A stretch of DNA of 64,000 nt from Paenibacillus methanolicus (GCF_008124765.1 NZ_VNHS01000001.1:1-64000), one strand, 5' to 3'. Counted from the first letter of the stretch, positions 26,613 through 35,697 are shown. The notes: a model not told the origin generated them from the sequence alone. Numbers and translations are program-made.

Positions 26613-29042
26613 GTGAATCTGCTGCGAAATAATGCCTTCGAATTAGTCGTTTCTCCAAGCGGAACCGTGGAATCATTCGTTATGGCTGATGACCCGGCTC
26701 GAATGAACTGGGTCATCGATGCCCGATATGTAGAGGAAGCGGGCTATACGGATCAAGACAAACGTTTTGGCCAATGGGCTGCCAGCGTTAACGGAGAGTG
26801 GATTGAAAGCGTTAACTTGGAGACGTACTTCGAATTGACGGCTAATGCCGCAACGATTAAGTTCGAGCATCCGAACTTCTTCGTTCAATATCGATACGCG
26901 CTGGATCGGGATGACGAATGGCGGTGGACCGTCGAATGCGCTAACCGGGCGACGGCTCCGATCACGATTAACGGATTCCATAGTTGGTTCTCGCTCGCTT
27001 ATATCATGTTCCGTGATCAAGATGTCTCGAGGAACATGAATCAATCCTGCGCTTTATTTCCGCATGTCGGAGGCGATTTCGCTAAATTCGCGGCGATGCG
27101 CCGAAGCAACACGGCTCCGCATCTTGCCGTTTACAGTACGGGAGATCGCGTGGCGGCGTTTGGATCGTACTGCAGCTATGTGAACCGTTTTCTGGAACAG
27201 GTATCGCCCTCGCTGGATGGGCTGCTCTATCACCGGCTATCGTTCATCGAAGACGGAAGTTCCATGGCGGATACCGCGGAGCATGATTGGATCTATGGCG
27301 AAGCGTATGAGGCGGTCACGCTGCAGCCGTCCGAGACGAGAGCATGGACGTTCGTCTTCACACCGTACCAGCATCAGGAGGATTTCTATAAGAAGGCGCT
27401 CGTTTATGGACACCCGCAATGGACGTATTCGCCGGTTATTACGACGGAAGGACAGTTCGTCGCCGAGGTTGAGCTGCCGGTTAGCGAGAACCTGCAATCG
27501 GTCTGCATGATGACGATGTCAGGCGATGGGAACGCCGTCGATGCAGTCGACATCACGAGTGAATTCCGATCGATTCCGGATGGCGCCTCCAATCGGCTGC
27601 GAGCCGTAATCCCGATTCGAACCGCAGGCGAGTTTAAAGTCGTGGCCACGCTGGAGAATGGCAGAACGGATGTGTTGGTTGGGAATGTCCTTGAACCGAT
27701 TCAACGCATTCTCGAGAAAAGAGCGGCCTGGTTATGCGAGAACAATGTTCAGAAGGATCCGAACTCGGAGCGTCCGTTCGCATTCTTGCCCTTGTCGAAC
27801 CAAGGCGAGTCGCTCGGCAAATTGACCTTTATTCTTATGAAAAACAGTTTATCGCCGGCGATTCCGGAACAAGTCGCGAAAGCCGAAATGTCCGCGTTTC
27901 TCGATATGAAGCCGCATTGGTTTGAACAAGGGAACTTATCGCGACCGAACTCCCTCTATGGCTCATTCTATCGGATTTATGATTTCGATTATATTGGGCA
28001 TGTGTTTTATTTGCTCTCTCGAATGGATGACGATCTGTTAACCTATAACGCATCCGACACTTACTTAGCTTGGGCGGCGGATGTGCTGTGCATGAGACTC
28101 GACCCCGACTGTCATGGCAGCCGGCGGGAGAAGGAAGAGTCGCAGCTTGTCGGCGTATTTATTCTCTATATTTCGGACCTGTTGACGGATTTGATGGACA
28201 GAGGATTGCAAGAGCAGCATGCTCGGCTGCATGGACTATGGCTTCGATTCGTTGAAGGCTTGAAGCATGGATCTAAAGGGTATCGGGGCGCGATTACCGA
28301 GCACTTCTATGACAACGCCGGATTTGGTCCGACTTGCGAAGCGTTATGTTTGGCAGGATTGACGGAGGAAGCGCGATTATATAGCCAATTAATCATCGCC
28401 AATATCGGATTCAGCAACGATTACCGTGCCAATGCGCCCGACCGCTGGTGGGAGGCGTTGTCCTATATGACGCATTCCTTGTGGGGCGGATTGGTCGCGG
28501 GGGCTGCCCGCGCTTCCTACGAGACGCTTGGCGATCCAAGACTCCTGGAGGCGGGGTATCGAGCCACCATGGCCGTCTTTAACTGCTACGACTGGAATGT
28601 GCAATCAACGGCGCGCAAGCTTAAGCCCGGAGAGGCGGCTTCCACGTACAGCATCGCCGCTCCCAATCTGAACATGCCCGAGCTGTCCCGCAACCGGTTC
28701 GGTCAATCGGTGTTCAAGCAGTCGGACGACCCGCTGTTCAGCAGCTTGTTCGCCAGTATCGAAGGAGACGATTGGGATATGGGCGAAGAGCTTGTGGCCT
28801 ATATGCTCGGTTTCGGCACGACAACCTATCTATATACGGATGCTTCCGGTCATTTGCGGTGCGTCAATGGTTTTCTCGAGCCAATGGAGGAGGGCTGGAA
28901 GGTGACGAGCTATGCCGCTTACCCGCGTAAATTCGTCATGTTGGAGAAGGAGCTAACGTACACGGCTCGTGACGGAGAGACGTTAAAGAGCGTGTGCTAT
29001 ACGAACGGCAACTTCCTGCCTGTCGGCCTTCCGGTTCAATAA
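26613..29042 (+). CDS. Cytoplasmic DUF5695-like protein (putative glycosidase)
   Basis: An 809-residue protein without signal peptide or accessory modules. It resembles the catalytic part of the secreted DUF5695 proteins: the N-terminal beta-rich region begins NAFELVVSPSGTVESFVM, residues 130-330 carry the FHSWFSLAYI-type core, and the helical half holds the motifs GAITEHFYDNAGFGPTCEAL and RWWEALSYMTHSLWGGLVAGAA (about residues 550-635). The family's function is unknown to me; a helical-toroid glycosidase is the most natural reading. The GTG start follows AGGAG by seven bases. Its operator and position after the LacI gene suggest co-control with the secreted protein, giving an outside and an inside version, as when imported oligosaccharides are finished in the cytoplasm. 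Confidence 0.7.
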   Translation: MNLLRNNAFELVVSPSGTVESFVMADDPARMNWVIDARYVEEAGYTDQDKRFGQWAASVNGEWIESVNLETYFELTANAATIKFEHPNFFVQYRYALDRDDEWRWTVECANRATAPITINGFHSWFSLAYIMFRDQDVSRNMNQSCALFPHVGGDFAKFAAMRRSNTAPHLAVYSTGDRVAAFGSYCSYVNRFLEQVSPSLDGLLYHRLSFIEDGSSMADTAEHDWIYGEAYEAVTLQPSETRAWTFVFTPYQHQEDFYKKALVYGHPQWTYSPVITTEGQFVAEVELPVSENLQSVCMMTMSGDGNAVDAVDITSEFRSIPDGASNRLRAVIPIRTAGEFKVVATLENGRTDVLVGNVLEPIQRILEKRAAWLCENNVQKDPNSERPFAFLPLSNQGESLGKLTFILMKNSLSPAIPEQVAKAEMSAFLDMKPHWFEQGNLSRPNSLYGSFYRIYDFDYIGHVFYLLSRMDDDLLTYNASDTYLAWAADVLCMRLDPDCHGSRREKEESQLVGVFILYISDLLTDLMDRGLQEQHARLHGLWLRFVEGLKHGSKGYRGAITEHFYDNAGFGPTCEALCLAGLTEEARLYSQLIIANIGFSNDYRANAPDRWWEALSYMTHSLWGGLVAGAARASYETLGDPRLLEAGYRATMAVFNCYDWNVQSTARKLKPGEAASTYSIAAPNLNMPELSRNRFGQSVFKQSDDPLFSSLFASIEGDDWDMGEELVAYMLGFGTTTYLYTDASGHLRCVNGFLEPMEEGWKVTSYAAYPRKFVMLEKELTYTARDGETLKSVCYTNGNFLPVGLPVQ

Positions 29043-29063
29043 TCGAATAATACCTAATGAACA

Positions 29064-29099
29064 GCCGCCTACTAGAATTCGATTCTGGAGGCGGCTTTT
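29064..29099 (+). terminator. Rho-independent terminator after the cytoplasmic DUF5695 gene
   Basis: GCCGCCT pairs with AGGCGGC, with a partly paired inner stem (AGAATTCGATTCT), followed by TTTT. Confidence 0.85.
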
Positions 29100-29229
29100 G
29101 TATAAAAATGATCGTTGACGATTCAACAAGGTTGAATTAAAATTAACAATATAGACTAATAAGAAACTTCATTCAACTCATTAGGTTATCAGATTCTATC
29201 CGACTAGGGCAAAGCCCTCTGGTTCCCCT

Positions 29230-29381
29230 CAGCGGAGGGGGAAGGGGGAGGTGGTAACAAATCTCGGGTCAAAGGGGCGGAGCCCATCTTAACCTGACAA
29301 CATTGCAGCGGAGGGGGAAGGGGGAGGGAGCAACAGAACTCGGGTCAAAGGGACGGAGCCCATCTTAACCTGACAGCATTG
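29230..29381. repeat. Two tandem 76-bp repeats in an intergenic region
   Basis: Two units, 29230-29305 and 29306-29381, both start CAGCGGAGGGGGAAGGGGGA and both end with CTTAACCTGACA then ACATTG or GCATTG. A lead-in GGGCAAAGCCCTCTGG (from about 29208) precedes unit 1. Related sequence recurs at 58115-58203 ahead of a metallopeptidase gene. No reading frame is supported. The 390-base gap between the DUF5695 gene and the hydroxyproline operon holds only this, the terminator and an AT-rich stretch. Confidence 0.8.
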
Positions 29382-29435
29382 GGGCCGTCTAGGGTTGCGA
29401 ATCGACGTACACCAGCGGAAAGAAGTGAACCGGTT

Positions 29436-30632
29436 ATGAAGCGAGACTCGGCTGAAGTCGTCATTATCGGCGGCGGCATTATCGGGATGGCAATTGCCTA
29501 TTACACGGCAAAGCTTGGCATGGATGTGGCGGTGGTCGAACGAGGGGAGATTGGCGGCGGGACCTCCTCCAAGTGCGACGGCAACATTTTGGCGATTGAC
29601 AAGGATCCTGGCTTCGATAGCCAGATGTCGTTAAAGTCGCAGCAGCTGATCGCCGCATTAGTCCATGAGCTGGATGAAGAATTCGAGTACCGGGCGCCGG
29701 GCAGCATCCTGGTGTGCGAGAGCGAAGAAGAGATGATCGCGGCCGAACGCTGGGTCAAGCGGCAGCAGGAAGCGGGACTTCCTTTTCACATGCTCGATCG
29801 GAACGACCTTCGCGAAGAATGGCCCTACATGGCGGATGATTTGCTCGGGGGGCTCGAGTGCGAGACGGATTCGACGGTCAATCCCGTCCTGCTCACGTAC
29901 TCGCTGGCGGCTACGGCTCGCAGGCACGGCGCGCGCATGATGACGCATACGCAGGTGAAGTCCATCCTGTTGGATGAGAAGAGACGCGTTCGAGGCGTGG
30001 AAACATCCACCGGCACGATTCGCGCGAACAGCGTTATTATCGCGGCAGGGGTATGGTCCGCAATACTAGGGCGATCCGTCGGGATCGATCTTCCGATCGA
30101 GCCGCGCAAGGGACATATCCTCGTTGCCTCCCGGTCAACCAATATCGGGAAACGCAAAGTAATGGAATTCGGCTACTTGATCAGTAAATTCGGCGGCCGG
30201 CGCAAGGTGGACCCCGAGATGGAGAAGTACGGCGTGGCGCTCGTGTTCGAGCCGACGGCCTCCCAAAATTTCCTGATCGGATCGAGCCGGCAGTTCGTCG
30301 GTATGGACAGCAGAGTGGACCAATACGTCATCCGGTTAATCGCGGAACGGGCCATTCGGTTCTTCCCCGTTATGGAGCATATTCCGATGCTTCGTGCATA
30401 TGCAGGCTTGCGTCCTTGGACGCCGGATCATCTGCCGATCGTGTCGTCTATTGACGAGGTGCCAGGCTTATACGTGGCTGCCGGCCACGAAGGCGACGGG
30501 ATCAGCTTGGCGGCGGTTACCGGCAAGGCGGTGAGCGAGATGCTGAGCGAGTCTCCGACGTGCATTCCGACCGAGCCGTTGCGGTATGACCGATTCCTCA
30601 CCGGCAGGGTACATCAGGAGGTGGTCATATGA
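29436..30632 (+). CDS. FAD-dependent D-amino-acid-type dehydrogenase (D-hydroxyproline dehydrogenase subunit)
   Basis: A 398-residue flavoprotein of the DAO/glycine-oxidase family. The Rossmann motif VIIGGGIIGMA is at residues 8-18, and a GGGTSSKCDGNI flavin loop follows. The C-terminal FAD site reads PGLYVAAGHEGDGISLA. Family members in hydroxyproline operons (LhpB-type) oxidise cis-4-hydroxy-D-proline to pyrroline-4-hydroxy-2-carboxylate. The next gene, a hydroxyproline 2-epimerase, overlaps the stop by four bases and supplies exactly that substrate. The ATG at 29436 is chosen because the conserved N terminus begins there; its ribosome site (GGAAAGAAG) is weak. The 2Fe-2S and second FAD subunits encoded at 35.1-36.9 kb may complete a hetero-oligomeric enzyme with this subunit. 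Confidence 0.82.
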   Translation: MKRDSAEVVIIGGGIIGMAIAYYTAKLGMDVAVVERGEIGGGTSSKCDGNILAIDKDPGFDSQMSLKSQQLIAALVHELDEEFEYRAPGSILVCESEEEMIAAERWVKRQQEAGLPFHMLDRNDLREEWPYMADDLLGGLECETDSTVNPVLLTYSLAATARRHGARMMTHTQVKSILLDEKRRVRGVETSTGTIRANSVIIAAGVWSAILGRSVGIDLPIEPRKGHILVASRSTNIGKRKVMEFGYLISKFGGRRKVDPEMEKYGVALVFEPTASQNFLIGSSRQFVGMDSRVDQYVIRLIAERAIRFFPVMEHIPMLRAYAGLRPWTPDHLPIVSSIDEVPGLYVAAGHEGDGISLAAVTGKAVSEMLSESPTCIPTEPLRYDRFLTGRVHQEVVI

Positions 30633-31630
30633 GGCTTTCTAAGTTGGTCACGACGATCGACACGCATACCGGAGGCAATCCGACCCGTACGGTGACCAGC
30701 GGCGCGCCCGCCTTAATCGGCAAGACGATGACAGAGAAGATGATTTATATGTCTGAGCATCACGATGCGTTTCGGAGGGCGCTCATGTTCGAGCCTCGCG
30801 GGCATGAAGTGATGTCGGGTTGTATTTTGACCGAGCCATGCGATCCTGCAGCCGATATCGGGGTCGTGTTCATTGAGACGGGCGGGTACTTGCCAATGTG
30901 CGGTCACGACACGATCGGAGTCTGTACGGCTTTGATCGAGAGCGGATACTTTCCGGTTGAGAAAAACGTTATTCGGCTGGATACGCCGGCCGGGCTTGTG
31001 GAGGCTCGGCTGGACATCAACCGCGGCAAGGTGGAGCGGGTCACGTTTACCAACATTCCTTCCTTTCTATACCGGCGGGACGTGAAAGTACAGGTAGACG
31101 GACTTGGGGAGGTCAATCTCGATATTGCGTATGGCGGCAATTTCTACGGGTTGGTGGATGCGCGCGAACTGAAATTGCCTCTGCTGCCGACCAACGGCTC
31201 GAAAATCGTTCGGCTGGCCGTCCAGATCAGAGAGGCGGTCAATGAACAGGTTGAAATCATTCATCCGGAAATTCCGGTCATTCGCGGATTGACGCATGTC
31301 GAATTCTACGGTGATCCGGTCGCGCCTGAAGCGCATTGCCGGAATGTGGTCGTCGTGCCTCCCGGCGGAATTGACCGTTCGCCATGCGGGACGGGGACGT
31401 CTGCCAAGGTGGCCGTCTTGTACGCGAAGGGCGAGCTTGCGCTGAATGAGGAATTCGTCCATGAAAGCATCGTAGGCTCCTTGTTTCATGCGAAAGCGCT
31501 GCAAGAAACCGTGGTCGGAACGCTTGCGGCCGTCGTTCCGCAAATATCAGGTTCCGCTTGGGTTACCGGCCTCCATCAGTTCTTCCTCGATGAGCGGGAT
31601 GCGCTAAACGACGGTTTTTTCCTGCTCTAG
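30629..31630 (+). CDS. 4-hydroxyproline 2-epimerase / proline racemase family
   Basis: A 333-residue member of the proline racemase fold. Both catalytic cysteines are present: C91 in PMCGHDT and C253 in DRSPCGTGT. The two act as the acid/base pair that inverts the alpha carbon, turning trans-4-hydroxy-L-proline into cis-4-hydroxy-D-proline. The Cys/Cys pair also occurs in true proline racemases, but the operon (D-amino-acid dehydrogenase, DapA-like deaminase, semialdehyde dehydrogenase) favours the epimerase. The ATG overlaps the upstream stop (ATGA) behind AGGAGGTGG, indicating coupled translation. It is the entry enzyme of the pathway. Confidence 0.9.
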   Translation: MRLSKLVTTIDTHTGGNPTRTVTSGAPALIGKTMTEKMIYMSEHHDAFRRALMFEPRGHEVMSGCILTEPCDPAADIGVVFIETGGYLPMCGHDTIGVCTALIESGYFPVEKNVIRLDTPAGLVEARLDINRGKVERVTFTNIPSFLYRRDVKVQVDGLGEVNLDIAYGGNFYGLVDARELKLPLLPTNGSKIVRLAVQIREAVNEQVEIIHPEIPVIRGLTHVEFYGDPVAPEAHCRNVVVVPPGGIDRSPCGTGTSAKVAVLYAKGELALNEEFVHESIVGSLFHAKALQETVVGTLAAVVPQISGSAWVTGLHQFFLDERDALNDGFFLL

Positions 31631-31665
31631 CGAGAGAGGGCTATTATTTCATTGGGGGGTCAGCG

Positions 31666-32667
31666 ATGGAAATCAGCAAATGGTACTCGACCATCGACAT
31701 GCATTCGGGCGGGGAGCCGATTCGGATTATAACCGGAGGCTTACCCCAGATGCGAGGAGCCGTGCAGCGAGAGCGGGCAGCGGACTTCATGGGCCATCAT
31801 GACGCGGTACGCCGGCTGCTTATGGCCGAACCGCGTGGACATCTCGGCATGACCGGCGCCATTGTGACTCCGCCAGCAAGCGATGACGCGCATTTCGGCT
31901 TGTTATTCATGAACAATGAAGGTCTTGCTCCGATTAGCGGGCATAGTCTTGTCGCGGTCGTGACCGCTTGGCTGGAGACGGGGCAGATCGCGCGAGAGGA
32001 AGCGGTCAGCGGGATTCGAATCGATTGCGAAGCCGGCCGGGTTACCGCTTATGCCGATTACGACGGGACGGAAGCGAGGTCTGTCACCATCGAAGGCATT
32101 CCGAGCTTCGTATTGGCCGCCGACGTACCGGTTGTCGTTGAAAGACGCGCGTGTACGATAGATGTCGCCTACAGCGGGGCGTTCTATGCGGTTGTCGACG
32201 CCGCGCCGTTCGGGGGAATTACGACTTCAATTTCGGAGATGCAGGCTTGGGGAAGCGCTATTCGCCAGGCGGTCGAGGCTGCCGTCGACGTCGTGCATCC
32301 GGATGATGAATCCATTAAAGGCCTGCATGGCGTATTTATGTACGAATCTGCGGCATCCGGCTCGACAGAACACGCTTATCGCGGCATGACCATCTTCGCC
32401 GATGCGCAGTGCGACCGATCGCCAGGGGGTACAGGAGCATGCGCGCATCTCGCCGTTCTGATCGCGCGCGGTGAGCTAATGCTTGGCGAGGAGGTAACGT
32501 ATGAAGGGATCACCGGTGCCAAGGCTAGGTGTTCCTCGTTCGCGAAGGAGAACGATCATCGCTCGTCGATCGTGCCTAGATATACAGCCGACGCTCATCT
32601 GCTAGGTTGGATGAACTTTGTTCTGGATCCTTCGGATCCGCTGCCCCAAGGGTTTATATTACGCTAG
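31666..32667 (+). CDS. Proline-racemase paralogue lacking both catalytic cysteines
   Basis: A 333-residue paralogue of the preceding gene, colinear throughout (STIDMHSGGEP, AEPRGH, DRSP-x-GTG). At the two active-site positions it has Ser91 (ISGHS) and Gly254 (DRSPGGTGA) in place of Cys. Known active sets in this fold are Cys/Cys, Ser/Cys and Cys/Thr (the last in trans-3-hydroxyproline dehydratases); Ser/Gly is outside them. The frame is intact and the gene sits in the middle of the operon behind GGGGGG, so it is not simply decaying. It could be a dehydratase or lyase with altered chemistry, a partner subunit, or an inactive regulator. The reaction is unknown. Confidence 0.85.
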   Translation: MEISKWYSTIDMHSGGEPIRIITGGLPQMRGAVQRERAADFMGHHDAVRRLLMAEPRGHLGMTGAIVTPPASDDAHFGLLFMNNEGLAPISGHSLVAVVTAWLETGQIAREEAVSGIRIDCEAGRVTAYADYDGTEARSVTIEGIPSFVLAADVPVVVERRACTIDVAYSGAFYAVVDAAPFGGITTSISEMQAWGSAIRQAVEAAVDVVHPDDESIKGLHGVFMYESAASGSTEHAYRGMTIFADAQCDRSPGGTGACAHLAVLIARGELMLGEEVTYEGITGAKARCSSFAKENDHRSSIVPRYTADAHLLGWMNFVLDPSDPLPQGFILR

Positions 32668-32690
32668 CCATTCCTTGCATTTTATATTTT

Positions 32691-32702
32691 TTGAATATTC
32701 AA
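32691..32702. promoter_or_regulatory. 12-bp palindrome TTGAATATTCAA
   Basis: A perfect palindrome 24 bases before the DapA-like gene, identical to the one at 19286. It may be an internal operator or simply part of the AT-rich spacer. Confidence 0.3.
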
Positions 32703-32725
32703 ATAACGAAAGGGGATTACCCGCT

Positions 32726-33610
32726 ATGGCACGTTTTGAAGGTGTTTATGTTGCGCTCGTTACGCCGTTCACATCCGCATACGAGGTGGATTACAAGCGA
32801 TTGGCGGAGCTGTGCGACTGGTTGATTCAGCAGGGCGTGCACGGTCTGGTGCCGACAGGCTCGCTCGGCGAATACGCGACCATGTCCAATGAGGAACGGG
32901 CGAAGGTCGTGGAGACGGTTATCGACGCGGCCGCCGGTCGCGTGCCGGTCGTCGTCGGTTCCGCCGCTCCTTCGACCCAGCAAGCGGTAGCCTGGGTACG
33001 GCATGCGAAGGATGCGGGCGCAGCCGGAGTGATGGCGCTGCCGCCGATTAACTATAAGCCGCTCGAACATGAAGTGGTGGCGCATTACGAGGCGCTGAAT
33101 ACCGTAGGGCTGCCGATTATCGCCTACAATAATCCCCACGATTACAAAATAGATCTGACGCCTGATCTGCTCGCAAGATTATCCAAAATCGAGCATGTCG
33201 TGGCGGTGAAAGAATTCTCGGGCGACATCCGCCGCGTGCACGACATCTTGGCCAAAACAAATTTGGAAGTCATGATCGGCGTCGACGACCTTGCGATGGA
33301 AGGGCCGTTGTTCGGCGCTACGGGATGGATCTCCGGCGTGCCGAACGCACTGCCGAAGGAAGGCGTCGAGTTATTCCGATTGGCGCGCGAAGGGAAATTG
33401 AAGGAAGCCGGCGAGCTGTACCGCCGTCTGCTCCCGCTGTTCCATTATGATGCAAGCCCGCAGCTCGTCCAATCGATCAAGTACATGATGGGGCTGTCGG
33501 ATTTCCCAGTGGGACCTACGCGCCCGCCGAGATTGCCGCTGCCGGTCGCCGATTATGAGGCGATCAAGAAAGCATACGAATTCGCCGTTAACCGCAAGCA
33601 GCCGCAATGA
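32726..33610 (+). CDS. DapA-family lyase, probable pyrroline-4-hydroxy-2-carboxylate deaminase
   Basis: A 294-residue (beta/alpha)8 enzyme of the dihydrodipicolinate synthase/N-acetylneuraminate lyase family. The Schiff-base lysine is K162 in VAVKEFSGD, the relay tyrosine is Y134 in IIAYNNP, and the substrate carboxylate loop is TGSLGEYATM. In hydroxyproline operons this family member removes ammonia and water from pyrroline-4-hydroxy-2-carboxylate, giving 2-oxoglutarate semialdehyde. The ATG at 32726 is used (AAAGGGG upstream, family start MARFEGVYVALVTPF). The position between epimerases and the semialdehyde dehydrogenase fits the pathway order. Confidence 0.85.
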   Translation: MARFEGVYVALVTPFTSAYEVDYKRLAELCDWLIQQGVHGLVPTGSLGEYATMSNEERAKVVETVIDAAAGRVPVVVGSAAPSTQQAVAWVRHAKDAGAAGVMALPPINYKPLEHEVVAHYEALNTVGLPIIAYNNPHDYKIDLTPDLLARLSKIEHVVAVKEFSGDIRRVHDILAKTNLEVMIGVDDLAMEGPLFGATGWISGVPNALPKEGVELFRLAREGKLKEAGELYRRLLPLFHYDASPQLVQSIKYMMGLSDFPVGPTRPPRLPLPVADYEAIKKAYEFAVNRKQPQ

Positions 33611-33643
33611 GGGATCACGTGAATACGAGGGAGGTTCCGCGGA

Positions 33644-35083
33644 ATGATGAATAGCCGTAACTGGATCGGTGGCGAATGGGTGACCCCGAGCGCCGGTACC
33701 ATTGTGATTAAGAATCCGTCGAATCTAAGCGAGGAGGTCGGCGTGATGCATTTGTCCGACGTCTCTCATGTCAGGCAAGCGGAGCAGGCGGCGCGCGCCG
33801 CCTTCGCCTCTTGGTCCCGTCAGACGGGCGCGGCTAGAGCCGGCCATCTGTACCAAATGGCGGCAGGGCTGGAAACGAGTCTGGAAGAGCTCGCCACGAT
33901 CGCCAGTACGGAGATGGGTAAGCCGATCGCCGAAATGCGCGGCGAGGTGATGCGCGGCGTCAATCTGCTTCGTTATTATGCCGCCGAAGGCGTTCGAGCG
34001 AGCGGACAGGTCATTCCGTCGAGCGAGACAGACGTCCTGCAATATACGAAGCGGGTGCCACTTGGCGTAGTCGGGGTCATCACGCCGTGGAACTTCCCGG
34101 TGGCCATTCCGGTATGGAAATTCGCGCCTGCGCTAATATGCGGGAATACGGTCGTCTGGAAGCCTGCGGAGTTCGCTTCGCTGACGGCAAGCCGAATGGC
34201 CGAAATTTTCGCCTCTACCGGGTTGCCGGCCGGCGTATTGAATCTGGTGATCGGCAAAGGCAGTCAAATCGGCGACGTTCTGCTGGAACAATCGTCGCTT
34301 AATGCGGTCAGCTTCACAGGCTCGACTGCTACCGGCAGGCATGTTGCCGAGGTATGCGCCCGCCGGAATGTGAAATACCAGACCGAGATGGGCGGGAAGA
34401 ACGCGGCGATCGTACTCAATGACGCCAGCTTGGACAAGACGATCGCCATGATCGTTAGCGGGGCGTTCCGCTCGGCCGGGCAGAAGTGCACGGCGACAAG
34501 CCGGATTATCGTCGAGAGCGGGATTTACGACCGCTTCGTCGAAGCATTCGCGAAGGCGACGTCACAGGTTAAGCTGGGCGCTGCGCTTGATCCTTCGGTC
34601 TACTTAGGACCGGTTGCTTCGGCGGGTCAGCATAAAACCGTCATGTCGTATGTGAACATGGCTCGGGAGCAGGCCGAGATCATCGCCGAAGGCAGCCTCC
34701 CGGACAGTTCAGCCGATGGCTATTATATCCGGCCCCTCGTAGCAGCTGGCATCGATGCCGATCATCCGCTCGTGCAAGAAGAAATATTCGGCCCTGTTGC
34801 AACCATTCTAAAGGCGGCCGACTTCGAGGAAACGATCGCGCTCTGCAATCGCACCGTATTTGGCTTGAGCGCTTCGTTGTTTACGCGCGATTTGACTTAT
34901 GCCCATCGTTTCCTTGACGAGGCGCAGGCGGGCATGGTGCGCGTGAATCAAGAAACGGCGGGCGTGGAATATCAGGCGCCGTTCGGCGGCATGAAGCTGT
35001 CCAGCTCGCATTCCAGAGAGCAAGGTCAAGCGGCCTTGGATTTCTACAGCGAGATCAAAACTTGCGCGATCAGTTATGCGTAA
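33644..35083 (+). CDS. Aldehyde dehydrogenase, probable 2-oxoglutarate semialdehyde dehydrogenase
   Basis: A 479-residue NAD(P)-dependent aldehyde dehydrogenase. The catalytic glutamate is E248 (QTEMGGKNA), the catalytic thiol is C282 (AGQKCTATS), the cofactor loop is SFTGSTATG, and PWNFPVAIPVWK is intact. It is expected to oxidise 2-oxoglutarate semialdehyde to 2-oxoglutarate, the last specific step of hydroxyproline breakdown, which then enters the TCA cycle. The start ATGATG follows GGAGG by about nine bases. Specificity is inferred from the operon, because sequence alone does not separate the substrate classes. Confidence 0.85.
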   Translation: MMNSRNWIGGEWVTPSAGTIVIKNPSNLSEEVGVMHLSDVSHVRQAEQAARAAFASWSRQTGAARAGHLYQMAAGLETSLEELATIASTEMGKPIAEMRGEVMRGVNLLRYYAAEGVRASGQVIPSSETDVLQYTKRVPLGVVGVITPWNFPVAIPVWKFAPALICGNTVVWKPAEFASLTASRMAEIFASTGLPAGVLNLVIGKGSQIGDVLLEQSSLNAVSFTGSTATGRHVAEVCARRNVKYQTEMGGKNAAIVLNDASLDKTIAMIVSGAFRSAGQKCTATSRIIVESGIYDRFVEAFAKATSQVKLGAALDPSVYLGPVASAGQHKTVMSYVNMAREQAEIIAEGSLPDSSADGYYIRPLVAAGIDADHPLVQEEIFGPVATILKAADFEETIALCNRTVFGLSASLFTRDLTYAHRFLDEAQAGMVRVNQETAGVEYQAPFGGMKLSSSHSREQGQAALDFYSEIKTCAISYA

Positions 35084-35094
35084 GAGGCACGATT

Positions 35095-35367
35095 ATGAAG
35101 CCACCTCTTATCCTCATATGCCGCTGCGAAGAAGTGTCGATGGAACAATTGGAAACCGCTTATCAGTCCGGCAGCTGCACGTCGCGCCAATTAAAGATGA
35201 AGACCAGGGCAACCATGGGAGCTTGCCAAGGACGCGTCTGCCGGAGGCTGGTTGAAGCATGGCTGCGCGCGCAAGACCCCCATGCGTCGCTGGATGCCGA
35301 ATTGCTGTCCTGCCGCCCGCCAATCCGGCCGGTGAGCTTCGGCCAGTTGGCAAGGGGGGAGTCCTAG
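35095..35367 (+). CDS. BFD-like [2Fe-2S]-binding small subunit
   Basis: A 90-residue protein with four cysteines in the BFD pattern: C-R-C near residue 10 (LICRCEEVS) and C-x4-C in GACQGRVC. Fer2_BFD modules carry a 2Fe-2S cluster and are subunits or domains of heteromeric amino-acid dehydrogenases. The ATG at 35095 lies 11 bases after the aldehyde dehydrogenase stop behind AAGAGG. The next gene begins at the base after this stop. It probably relays electrons in the D-hydroxyproline dehydrogenase complex together with the following two proteins. Confidence 0.85.
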   Translation: MKPPLILICRCEEVSMEQLETAYQSGSCTSRQLKMKTRATMGACQGRVCRRLVEAWLRAQDPHASLDAELLSCRPPIRPVSFGQLARGES

Positions 35368-35697
35368 ATGGAGCGAATCCAGCATCATCCCATTCTGGGC
35401 AAGACGAAATTCCACCAACCGATCACCTATACCTTTAACGGGAAGAAACTTAGCGGTTATCGAGGCGAGCCGATCGCGGCCGCCTTATTGGCCGAGGGGA
35501 TTCGCGTCCTGCGCAGGCATGAAGAATCCGGTGCGGCACGCGGCTTCTATTGCGCGATCGGACATTGCATGGAATGCCGGCTGGTCGTCCAGGGGCAAGG
35601 AATCGTCCGCTCCTGTCTTACCCCGCTTGAGCCGGGCATGATCATTACGGAAGGGCAGCAGCTCGCGAATGAAATTACCGGGAGGAAGCTGCCATGA
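35368..35697 (+). CDS. [2Fe-2S] ferredoxin-like subunit (Fer2_4)
   Basis: A 109-residue protein homologous to the N-terminal part of sarcosine oxidase alpha and to HcnA-type subunits. The cluster-binding cysteines are in GFYCAIGHCMECRL and RSCLTPL. These subunits sit in heteromeric dehydrogenases of D-amino acids, proline, opines or glycine. It overlaps the stop of the next gene by four bases (ATGA), which indicates stoichiometric production. It is most likely the small electron-transfer chain of the D-hydroxyproline dehydrogenase. Confidence 0.87.
   Translation: MERIQHHPILGKTKFHQPITYTFNGKKLSGYRGEPIAAALLAEGIRVLRRHEESGAARGFYCAIGHCMECRLVVQGQGIVRSCLTPLEPGMIITEGQQLANEITGRKLP

Noticed and set aside
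29208..29381. CRISPR array for the 76-bp tandem repeat
   Set aside because: There are only two units, no variable spacers between short repeats, and no cas genes nearby.
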